Origin: Melampsora larici-populina 98AG31
Lineage: Eukaryota > Basidiomycota > Pucciniomycetes > Pucciniales > Melampsoraceae
Direction of reading: 5' to 3'
NCBI RefSeq assembly: GCF_000204055.1
Contig: NW_006768823.1
Coordinates: 260,620-324,619 of the forward strand
DNA: 64,000 nt
In this document: piece after piece, positions 20,677-32,216 of the stretch
Position numbering within the stretch: position 1 is the first letter of the stretch
Layout: every line of letters begins with the position of its first letter
The notes under the pieces: generated by a model
Told to the model about the DNA's origin: nothing
What the model saw: the letters and a program-made list of their open reading frames with translations, nothing else
The model's database searches: none
Translations under genes and position numbers: made by a program

Positions 20677-22477
20677 TCAGAGGTCTATATAGTTTCTTGG
20701 ATCAGTAGCTAAGCGTGGAATCATCTCAAGAATCTTTTCACGATCCTTGGTCATATTGAGACTCAGCTCGTTGAATGGATGGATCATGTAATTGGGATAC
20801 CATCGTACATCTACACTTCTACATGATCCTGTTGGACCAATCAGATCCTGAGAGCCACGCAGTAGGAACATGATGTTACAAAGATTGCTAGCGGAACTAC
20901 AGACAATTGACTCGGAATTGTCGACAGCGAATGTGAGATCACGTATTAGTTCTGTGGCGAGCTTCTTTCTGACATCCAATGGGGCGGAGTTGAATTTTGA
21001 CTGAAGATGCCCGTGTTCAGAAATCGAGATGGTTTTGGGTGAGACTATTAACGGAAAGCGTTGTGAAGGGGGATAGAATGATTGATATTCTTCGAACATC
21101 TTCAAGGCGCCTTCGGGATCATCGGACAGGATATATAAGACTGGCAGCTCTTTGGATGTCTTCCAGTCGGGCACATAGGATTTGACTACCTCAAAAAATG
21201 GGTGAGGGTTTCCCTGAGCCGGCTTTATTCCGATAGTCTCGGCAGGTTTCATAGCATCATTCTCTATTATCTTGTCTCCCAATCTGAAGTGTATAGTAAT
21301 CAGTCTTCTGGCCATGGGAGAATCTAAATCAAAGTCAGCTGAAGACCTGCGATGAGACACAATATTTTCAAGAGCAAGCATTCTTTCATTGAGCTCAACC
21401 TTTAATTTTTTGACTTCTTCCAAAATCATTTTATTTGGCTTCCATATGTGCCGAAAAGCTCCTGATTTCGCATCAAAGATGGGCTTCACTGAATGATGCA
21501 GATTTTGTACGGCGGGTAAGATAGTCCTCTGTTCTCGATAATTGAATAAGTTCCAAACAGCGTGAGTGTCTATGGCGCGGGAGTCGACGTGTTGCAGGAG
21601 GTAGCCACTATAACTGACATCACTACAAATAGAAAGGTATTCAAAAGAGCCATCACCAGAAAGTATAGGACCATATCGACTCACATGTCACGATTTGCCC
21701 ACACGTGATCAGACTCATTCACTCCAACGTTTGCGAAACGTTCCCGTGGCATTTCTCTCCAGTTTTGAGGGGGTCGACAAGCAAGTGGGGGTATATCGAA
21801 ATAGTCCTGGAGATAAAGAGTCAGTATATGTGACGCCTCTTCAAGCGAAATAGCCATCACTCACGCTCAGTCTCCCGTAGTTCCAAATTGAATCATCCAA
21901 AAGGATCGTGTAGTTGAGCATGGATGCCACAGCAGCCGCTTCACCCTGAAAAACGACAGTATGTACATCAGCTTCTTATCAAGGACAAGGATAATATGGA
22001 TTTACGTACATAGTAAGATAATTCAGACCCCAATCCAGCAATGTCTCTGAAAATAAAGAGAAGCGTTTTAGCACACGGTGGGAGCTCGTCAACAGGTCTT
22101 CTTGTCATCCCATCCATCTGAGCAACTCCTATCCGTGTTCCACGAATTGGTTTAGTTTGATAACTACTGAAAAATATACAAAGTTAGCTTTTGTAATGAA
22201 AGTTTCAATGAACTAAACCAGAAGGACAAACGAGCTTGAGATCAACAGCCAATATGAGCCCATGAAGAATACCAAAAAAATAACGGTGATCCAAATTTTG
22301 TACTTTCTCTATAAAAAGAGGATTACACGTCAAGATCAAACCATAAGTCAAAAATCTTACTTTCAGAAAAAAAAATCCTACCCATATTGTCTGCATGATT
22401 GTCCGGACATCTGAGGATGATTTTGAATTTACGTTAGGTTTGCTTATTGGCATGGGAAGGAGAGGTTGCATTGTCAT
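20677..22477 (-). CDS. Golgi-type glycosyltransferase, FUT8/GT23-like, copy 3
   Basis: Six exons on the minus strand (22477-22382, 22308-22232, 22166-22010, 21945-21865, 21806-21685, 21622-20677) give 492 residues. Intron positions and phases match copies 1 and 2. The cytosolic tail is MTMQPLLPMPI, the membrane segment is WITVIFLVFFMGSYWLL, and the catalytic motifs are HFRLGDKI, YILSDDPEGAL and CSSASNLCNIMF. The last exon is the same length as in the other two. The gene is in inverted orientation relative to copies 1 and 2 and shows no broken frame, so all three copies look functional. Donor and acceptor are not determined by the sequence. Confidence 0.7.
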
Positions 22478-24408
22478 TTTGAGTAGAGATGTGTAGAATC
22501 GGTCCGTTACGGTTAGGCTTGCTGTTGATGACTTTTTTTCTTGATTGGGCTGCGATATTTTACTCAATATCGTTGATCCTCGGCAAAAATCTACAAGTGT
22601 AGTTGTGGGTCTTGATCAGTGGCCAACTTGCCTGCTTGGAGAGAAGACATCGAGTGACCTTTTGTTGATCCAAAGATGAGGTTCTTGTAGCCATGGGAGC
22701 GTCGGTGTTGGGAGAGTAACCGGAGATTCCATCATTATTTCACTAGGAGATTACAATCTTTCATTGCCTTGTGTGTTATCATCATCGTGTATTTCTGTTT
22801 CTACGGTAACTATAGTATTATTAAACAACATTTATTATCCTATACAGCAAAGTTGTTATCCTATAGGACTTGTAGAGTCCATAGTATTAGTATGTGTGGG
22901 GGTGGGCCGCTGTGGCTAGAGCCTAGGATGGTTCTCTGCGTGGTGGGTGAAGGAGTGGGCGGGAGTCAAAGAAAATTGATGGAAAAGCGCATTTTTGCTT
23001 TTATTAAAATAAGTGAAAGACCAGTATACCTCGGAGAAAACAGATGTAATGTGGTGAAAATGTTTGATGTGGCAAAAAAAACTGTGGCAAAACATTTCTG
23101 CATGGGTAAATTTTTGGCCTTCAGGACTGACCTGTTCACCAGCCCATGTGCTGCACTGCATATTGTCTGTAATCAACTGTGGAACTGGTGACTGGACATA
23201 AAAAATGAAAACTTTCTATCACCATGGTCCATGACACAAATTTCTCAACTAGCTCTCTTTATTTACAACATGTAGGCACTTTCATTCCAATATATACAGT
23301 AAAACCTACTGTCAGGCAAGTTCAGGCATTGTGCAAGGACTTGTGGCTGTAGACTCATGCACTGACTAGAATGATTTATCAGGGAGATGAGTGTGAGGAA
23401 AATGAAAGTCTTTGTTAATGATTGTGGTGTGAAGTAGTTTTGTCACATTGTACAAGTGAGTGTGCAGAAATGCTTTCAACTCAACACAGTTTGTCACATA
23501 CCAAATGCATCAAATCCATTCAATCTCTTCATGTACTTAAACCAAATAAACTCTCAGATCATCACCATTGCAGCTAATCTTGAAGCTAACTTTCTAACCC
23601 TAATTTAATTATTTGATCAATATATCTATGGAAAAATCATCAAAGTTTTTTTTTTTTTCAGAAAAGAAAAACTTTCAAAACCCCACACAAAAAACCACAA
23701 CATCCCCCTGCCACCCCAAAAAATGTCCCTGACAAAAAAGAAAATCAACTTGATTTTTTTTGATAAGAAAAAAAATAAGAAAATTTATTTGTAATCAAAG
23801 CAAAAGCAAAATCAAAATCAAAAGCAAAAAAAAGCAGAAATTAAAAAAATGAACAAATGAATGAATGCTATAACTTAACAAAGAAAGAAACAAAGAAATA
23901 TAAAAACAAAAAATCTTAAAACCATAACATTCAAAAACCAGTTTAATCAAAAAAAGATTTTTTTCTTCTTCTTCAAAGGTTTATATATATTTAAAACCTT
24001 CAAACAATTTAAAAACCAAATCAAACCAAAAAAAAAAATCAATCACAAAATTAGTTTATCTAAAACAAAAGAAAACAAAAAGAACCATTATGAATTTCTT
24101 AGTTATATCATATATAGAGATCAAAAGAAAGCAAAGAAAAAAGAGAGTAGAAAGAGAGAGAAAAAGAAAGTTATTTGGTTCATTGATACAATGCAGTTTC
24201 ACTTTTTCACACATACCATCTCAAAATAATCTATTAACAAAAACCAAAAAAAACCCACACAGACAGATCACCAAAAACAACATTTAAAATAAATTCAAAA
24301 AAGAAAAAAAAAACAAAAAAAAAACAAAAACATATAAAGAAACAGGTTTGTTTTTATTCTTGTTCGAAAAACAAAATAGAAATCTATAGATTTCTCTCAT
24401 CTTAATCA
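22478..24408. other. Intergenic region, no supported gene
   Basis: 22478-22760 is the promoter side of copy 3. A plus-strand frame of 140 codons (22769-23191) has no motif, odd composition and no counterpart, and is probably chance. The half-palindromic ACAGTAAAACCTACTGT at 23299-23315 looks like the end of a pogo/mariner-type element, but no second end was found. 23640-24400 is extremely A-rich and is the likely 3' flank of the CNH gene. Confidence 0.4.
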
Positions 24409-27400
24409 TCAAATCGGTTCAAGACAATAAATTCCAAACATATTCCCTCTACGTTCAGACCAAATCACTTGTTTCATTAGATCATTAAACCCTAAATAAA
24501 TAATCTCTCTAGTCGGGATTCCAATCAAATTCGAATGATTCAAATGATACCCAAACATTCCATTTCCATTATTCAAAACTGAAGAAGATTGCTGTTGTTG
24601 ATTGATGATCTGTGATTGATTTAATTGTTGTTGTTGTTGTTGTGATTTATTATTGGGATAAATAAAATTAGATCCACCATTTCGTGAAGTGATCACTCCA
24701 ACTCCATTGCCACCACCAACAGCAATCCCTCCATTTCCATTACTATTACTATTATTAGGATTAGATGAAATTAGACTACCACCAAAGATAGTCGAATTAG
24801 AATACATATTATATGAAGAAGAAGGTAAACCATAGAATTGAGGAATGATATCAAGTGTAATCGAATTAGAATATTCTTCTAATCCAATTGCAGGCTGACC
24901 TCCGATCTCAAACACTTTGACTTCGCTAGAATCGATTCCAACCATCATCGTACGTTTTTCTTGAACGATGATCATATCAATTTTGAACCCTAATGGATTC
25001 TCAGGTAAGTTTCCAGATGGTTTTGAATGTTTATCATTACTCCAAACAAACGGTTTCTTCATCACACTTCTACCATCACAGTCTACAATCGATGTAGTTT
25101 TTTTACCTCTTGAAACTAGAAATAATCCTGGTGGTCCGATTTGTCTAGAATGAGGATTAGCTAATAAACTAATCGGTGATAAGAGTGGTCCATCATTCAC
25201 TACTAATCCTGGTGATGATGTTAATGTGTTGGAATCAAGTGGAATCGCACTTAATCCTTCACCTGCATCTGCCACTTCACTTGGTGTTAATTCGGATTGA
25301 TTGGTAATCGTATTCGTAATAGCGTTCGCAAGTGCAGAGTTTTGATAAACACTGGTATGTCCAAGATCGGAATCTGCATCATTCATTTGAGAACTTCCAA
25401 TGACTGCCAATTGATCTAAATGAACGCTTGGTGGTGATTCAGTTCTAATACCATCTACTACTGAATTATTCGTCCAATCTCCCACACTACCTGAAGAGTG
25501 ACTAGGAGTAAGGGTTTGTCGATTCGGTCCTCCACTTGCCATCACGACGGCTTCATAAGTTGGTGGGATTACAAAGGTCGATGCTAGTACAGAGGCAGGT
25601 AAAGGCGGAATAGATTGCAATTGTTGAAAGGTAGTATATGGCCATAGATTGACTGGTTTTGTTGCTCCGGTAGCGTTGTTATCATTTGTACCCCAACCGC
25701 TTGCCCCATTATTAGTAGCGGAAACTACTCCTACCAGAGTCGGACCAACGTTTGGACTGTTTGCATTACGAGATGATGGATTAGGTGGTACCGATAGTGT
25801 TAAACCTTCATCGACAGGTACCGCTGGTGGGACGTTCGGCGATGTAGCTTGAAGTCCCAAGCTATCTGATCTTTCAGGCTGCGCCAAGTTTGTAGGAATG
25901 GCGAGATTGGCATCATCTAGGACACCGGTATTGGCAGTGACCGGCTGTCTTAAATTAGTCGAAGCCAGATCTCTAGCGGCACGTTCTCGTTCTCGTCTAG
26001 CAGCTCGACGTTCGTTCCGACCAATTCCGACTTCCCTCACTCTGACTGTGGCTGGCTCCAGAGCAAACACACTCTCGTCGTAAACCAAATACTGATACGT
26101 GAAAAAACCAAATTGATGTAAGTATCTGTGCCAAGATTATATCAGAACAAGTCGACCTACAATGTCTACCAGGTCGTCTCCTTGCATTTGAAACTCAATA
26201 CTAAAAGAAATAAAAGAAATGTCAACTTGATTTGTGATAGAAAACAGCGAAAATTCGGTTCATACTTACGTTCTAGGTGTTTCCGGCAGCACAAAAGTTC
26301 GATTGAGTGACAGCGAAATGTTTTTAGATCCCTAAAGACGTACAAACCAATCAGACCAGTTCATTTTGTCAAATACGAGAGAAATAGAAAATCAAAAGAT
26401 TCTTACAGTGAAGAGTTCGATCCTTTCACTGGATTCCCCACACAAAACTGCTAAATAGCTGGAAAAACAAACCGTCAATCAAGTGTGGGGGGTAATATTT
26501 AGTGAGACCTTCCAAAATCAAAAGTATCAAGATCTTGTACTTACGTTCGACGTTTGGTTTCAAAGGCCCTTAAAAGCTTAGCACCTTTGGTTCGAGCAAG
26601 CTTAACGTATTCTAATGGAGCACCTAAAGTGGCTGGATGTGGACTCGTCTTTGGATCATTCGGATTATGACCATGATGATGAGTAGCAAGACGTTCACGT
26701 GGTTGATCATCAGATGTGCCCACGATCTGATTCGAGTTAACCCCCAAGCTACTCAAGGCGTTAAGAACTCCTTCAGACGAATCATTTCCGTTAGAAGCTC
26801 TAACAGGAATACCATTTGGATTGTATTGAGATGAGTTAGGTCGAATTTTCTGCATAGATTCTCGCGGTCGGAGCATCTGATTGTTGTCCTGAGAAACGGG
26901 TGGAGGCGTAGCATCCGCTAGTTGGATGCTATCCAGATGATCGGCGGGTGGTACCTGATATAATAGCGATTGATGCTGCGAGTTTGGATTGTTGAGCAGC
27001 GTTTGATCATTCGACGCTGCCATTGTGTCGACTTCATTTGAGATCGATGGAAGGAGGGTGGGCAGTTTGGTCGCGGAGCTGCTCGAGTCCCTTGAATTGC
27101 TGCTATGGCTTCGAAAAACGGAATCCATAACGGACCATCGCTTCTTCGACTTGGGCGTGACGGCGGGCGCGATGACAGGTTCGGGAGGAGATACGGGCGT
27201 GGGCACACGCGACCTTGAAGCTGGGATGGGTGAAGATGCTGTAGCAGGTGTCGGACTCAGTCGTCCACCGAGTGATGAGGTTGGTACGCTCAGCGTCTCG
27301 CTTGTCCGAACAGGACTACTGACATGTCTAGACGGATTGGACGGTACTGAATTTTCGGGTAAGCTGGATTCGGCCAATCCACTTGACGAATCTGCTCTCG

Positions 27401-30400
27401 TTTGTGGTTTGGCGATGTGATTCTCGATTGAAGTCCAGCGTTTGTTCGCTACCGGTGGCTGCTTCGAAGTCGAGGGCTTGGCCCCAAGGGCACCTCCACT
27501 TGACGGTGTAGTAGATTGCGAGAGTATGTCGAGAAGCGAGAGCCGTTTGTTTGTTGCAGAAATGGGTAGGTATTCATTGGCCACACCTTCGATGGATTCC
27601 TCATCAGTATCGCCTATCAATGGCGATCGCGCCACCAAACGACCAGATTGGGCAGGGGCGGAAAGATTTGATTGTGGTGAGATGATACCATGGGAGACGG
27701 TCCCTTCGGCTATGGTAGGGATCTGGTTCTGTTTACGCTGCCTGATCATTTCAACTAGATCAGTTTCAGGTTGTGCATCTCCCTGCGATTGGTCAGACTG
27801 AATGGCTACTTCGTCTGGCATCCTCTTGTCATCGAGTAGTGGCAAAGGACAAGGATTGGTCAGGTCTCCGGTGGGCAGTCGCTCGACGCGGTCAGTGTTG
27901 GTAGAGTGAGACGATGTCGATTGATAACCTTCGTGCCGAGTGGAGACCCCATCATCCTGCGAGTTGAGCTGCGATAGAGAGACAGCAGGTTGTAGCTGGG
28001 AGGGACTATCCACAAGATCGGTTTCGCGTTCAAGCCCCAGTCCAACTTCGGCTCTGATAGGCTGCAGGGCTGGTGACTCGACACTTCCTTCCTGATAGAC
28101 TAATGATGGTGGTATCAACAGTTTGTTTTTCTGTGAGCGGTTGACGGATGAGAGGAATGAGGGTAGGCCAGAAGTGATACGTTTAGAATCAGGTGAGTGC
28201 ATGCCATGCTTGGTGGTGTTTCGCTGGTGATTGACATCTGGTAATCGAGCGCCGACGGTACTACTCCTTCGTAAGGAGACAGGAGACGTTGTTGGGCTGA
28301 CTCGATCAACAGGAAGATAGTCGCCAGGCTGTAAAGAATGCGATTTCGCCATATGAGACTCGTGACTTGCCCCATTACCGTAAGGAGGTGGAGGAGAGAT
28401 GATAGAAGGGTGATGAGGCAAGTCATTTGTTCGAATGTTATTCGCTTTCCCTTTGCCTTTCGAGGCAACAGATTGCGAATCGGATCTATTTGGTTTGGCT
28501 AACCAAACATAATCATCTTTATCTTCCAGATCTTGCATTTTCTTAGCTATGATCGCACGAATGCCATCTAACGCATATACTAGATGCAAGAAAACGTTTA
28601 CAATACTTGAGCTGGCAGAAATCACAAACCGGTATGAATGATGAACTTACCCCTCAAGTGGTCATTTCGACCAGCGATAGCCAACAAGATATTACTCCTG
28701 ACTTCCAAAACTTTTAGACTCTTGAATCGAGTCTTCTTGATCAAAGTCATCGGTTTGACTGTTCCGTATCCGTTCATACCATCTCCACATCGAGACTGAA
28801 CCAGATGAGGTAAGGGAACAAAATCTAAACCATGATTGGTGCCAATAAGGAGGTATTTGTTATCCAATATCGCACCGCACAATGGATGTGCGTTTCTAGT
28901 GATAGGTAGAAAAGGTGTTAAAGGCGTCAGCTTAAGCCCGATCGACTTCAAATTATGAGGAGTTGCCAGGGAGGAAGTAGAGTTTGTCAGATTTTGCGGT
29001 CTCGCTGTGGGACAAAATGTGATACAGTTAGTTTATTGCAGTTGTAATAATCTACAAGTACCAAAACACATACCTGTAGCGCTGTCACTATATGATCGGC
29101 TTAATCTACGACTATGCGAGTTAGTCGAACCATCAGGATTGATACGAGGGGATGGATTGAGCTGAGGAGTTGTTGGTTGACTGAATGCGCCAGTTGGTTG
29201 GTTAGTTCGAAGATGATTGGGTGACAACGAGGGTCCAGGTGAGCTATTGGCTGATGACCCGTTACCCGATGCACGATGCAACAGAGTGGAGAAAAAGTTT
29301 CTTTTACCCTGTTCAAAAGCACGATACTCAGTTTCGAAATATTCAGATAAGAGAAAAGATGATACATAAAACTACATGATCCTGAACGTACAGTCTTAGT
29401 CCGACTAGGCGATCTTGCTGGCATGCTAGGCTGAGGAGGGATGGGAGTATCAAGAAGACGATTGGGCAAAGGAGTATCAGATCCTAGGGGGTCGACTGTA
29501 GACATTTGATTGATCCTTGATGAGATTCCGCGAGGATCTGTGACACTTAAAAAGGTTGCTTCCGCAAGAGGAGGTGGAAGTTCATCAGATGTATCATCGG
29601 GCACCAGCCATGTGTTAGGCCGTAATCTTGGAGGATTTGTATCAGTAGAAGTGTGTGAACGTCTTTTGGGACTTGCTGTGCTGTTGCTTCTGACAAGATT
29701 AGGAGGGTCAAATCGATTGGGGGAAGAAACTTCGCCGAGACTGGTGTTTTGAGAAGGTGTATCCATTACATCTCTGTTCAGGTCAGGAATACGCGGTGAA
29801 GATATTGAGGGATTCGTGATAGGTGAGTTGATCGCAGTTGTGAATGGTTGATCAAGAAGAGAGGCAGCGGCCGAACCATGAGCACTTTGAGCGAGTCCGA
29901 TAGCCACATCACGAGCAAATTGAGAAGATTCGAAATCCAACAAGCCAAGATATGGGTTATTGGAAGCATAAGCACTTGCGGAGGAGCCTTGTACGGGCGG
30001 AAGAGAAGGTGTTGAGGCAGATTGAGTGGATGCGGCTGGAAGTGAAGGTGATTTGTTCGATTGGAGGAGTGATCCAACAGAGCTACTAGAAGTAGTCTCT
30101 TTCAATTGGTGAACCGGTTGTTTGCCTTTTGATTTGATCGAGGATTGAGCTGACGTTTCAAGGACTTCTGAAGTAGGTGATTGATGATCGGTATGTGGTT
30201 CGACTAGGTTTTCGATTTCATGTTCTGAGTCTATGTAAGGGATGTCTGTCACTGTTGACAAGATTCGCTTGTTGATAGGTCCACTCGAGACATTTGAAGG
30301 TGAAGTGGGATTGAAAGAGGCATCAAGACTAGCCATACTTGCTTTCCTACGCTGTGCCACTTTTTCTTCCCCCTTTCTGACACTTTCTAAGATTTTAGCT

Positions 30401-30837
30401 CTCCATTCTTCTGTTGGACTTATAGAATTCATAGCAGCAGTATGAATCAAGCCAGGAGGGACGGATGGAGCGGAATGCGGAGGACTTGAAGAGGCTCGAT
30501 CGAAAAAAGAGGCTGAGGCACTCGCCATGACCGAGATACTTGGGACCCTAGCCATTGGTCTCTCATCGGCACCCACAGCTTCACGACCAGTATCAGCACC
30601 CCATAGATCTTCTTCTTCATCTTCATCATCGTTGACTAACTGAGACCAAGGAACATGAGAAGGAAGTGAACGTTGATTGAAAGGATTATCATCGACTGAA
30701 ATCAAACGAGCAGTCGTCGGTCGATTCTCTTCATCAGAGTCAGGTGAATCATCATTAGGATCTTCAAGAGTACTAGCTGGATTTCTAAGACGAAGAGATT
30801 GAGGTGGACTGGTAGCTGAAAGACCAGAAGTCGTCAT
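24409..30837 (-). CDS. Large CNH (citron homology) domain protein with split propeller
   Basis: Eight exons on the minus strand (30837-29392, 29308-29074, 29004-28651, 28579-26545, 26458-26407, 26331-26270, 26200-26161, 26091-24409) give about 1,968 residues. The first 580 residues are disordered and acidic/Ser-rich. CNH-type beta-propeller sequence starts in exon 3 (KYLLIGTNHGLDFVPLP, KTRFKSLKVLEVRSNILLAI) and continues into exon 4 (LRVYALDGIRAII). A disordered segment of more than 600 residues follows, then propeller strands resume (TYLAVLCGESSERIELF, IEFQMQGDDLVDIYLVYDE), then about 270 disordered residues, then FLVSRGKKTTSIVDCDGRS and a final conserved-looking REIIYLGFNDLMKQVIW. No kinase or RhoGEF domain is visible. 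CNH domains bind small GTPases or membranes in other proteins; the role here is unknown. The ATG at 30837 is the first in frame. Confidence 0.7.
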
Positions 30838-32216
30838 CGGATCAATCAATCAATCAAACTGAAACTGAAAAATAAAAAAAGATCTATAAACTTCAATCCA
30901 AGATGAGTCAGCTGAAAGGAGATTTGAAGTTTACACTGAGTTGGATTGGCTGATTTGAGAATTGATCGAACTAATGACTAAGGAGAGAGAAGCAAAGATC
31001 AGTTTGATGATGGATTAGCGAGATAGGATCAAATAGAAATGCTTACTATGCTGCTAGAAGAATTACCAAAAGTTGATCAAATACGTTAAACCGTTGAGGA
31101 TGGGTGATGATGATGATAATGATTCAAGTAAAGTACAGTTGAAATAATTAACCAGTATTACTCTGTTCAGTTTGATTTGGTTTGGTTTTGAATTAGAATC
31201 AGTTTGGAAGAAATCGAATCGAATCAAATCAAATCAAAAGCAATTGAAAATCAGTTTGATAAATAAAATCAATCAAGATTTTGAACCTCAACTGACTTTG
31301 ACTCTTTAGCACTATATAGAAGATCGGTGAGCACTGAGTTCTTGAAAACTGTTGTTGTTGTTAATATTTGGATAATTATCTGAACCAATTTCTTTCAACT
31401 TGAAGATTTCTTTCAGGTTTAGTTTAGAAATTAGTTCATGATCTGAGAGCAATCACTGAGCGTATGATCATACACTACAAAAATTAAAATCACCAAAATA
31501 TGTACACTTACCGTAAGGTGTGTATTTCGACATATTGGTAACCAAGTTACTTCCTCCTCAACTCAAACTTTCTCGTAGCTATGATTCATTGAGATCTAAA
31601 TCATGATCACCAAGGGATCGATGATAATCATGTTAACGTGTTCTGTGAGAAATTGACGATTGATTTTTCAAGTTGATGTGCTATTGCGTCGAATCGATCA
31701 CAAACTTCAAGATACTAGTCAAGAAAACAAGTTCATTTGGTCATCATGCCAGAATTTCTTCCGAAACAAAAGTATCAAAAAGGTAATGGTCAAATCATTA
31801 TACGATCCATTCAAACAAACACGAATCTATCAATAAGTCACAACTATGTGATCAAACATAAAATAATTCGAAACAACAAAGCATCTTGTGCACAATCTCA
31901 TATCAAGTTTCACGATGGGTATAAAACTTCAAAACAAAACCCACATCTTTTCAATCAAAACTACAATTCACAACCAATAAGTCACAAATGATCACGTTTA
32001 ACAAAACTTAATTTAACAGAAATGATATCACGAGAAAAACTCTCAATAAACATAAGATAATCAAGCAAAAAAACATATAATAAAACAAAATAACTTTCTA
32101 CTTCAAGAATATATCAAAAAGCAACACATAAGGTGGCTTGATTCAGTCAAATCAATCTTTCAGTTTAATCCCCAAACCAATTTGTTTCCATTTTTTTTTC
32201 ACTCTTTTTTTATCAA
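30838..32216. other. Intergenic: CNH promoter side and SMC6-A 3' flank
   Basis: AT-rich sequence with no supported gene. Several short (ATCAA)n and (CAAAT)n-like runs occur at 31205-31240. A plus-strand frame of 84 codons at 31737 is Asn/Lys/His-rich and typical of random AT-rich DNA. The end nearest 30838 should hold the CNH promoter and possibly a 5' UTR intron. Confidence 0.4.

Noticed and set aside
22769..23191. 140-codon plus-strand ORF
   Set aside because: Starts in AT-rich sequence with a hydrophobic run, has no recognisable domain and is paired with an opposite-strand ORF; not supported as a gene.
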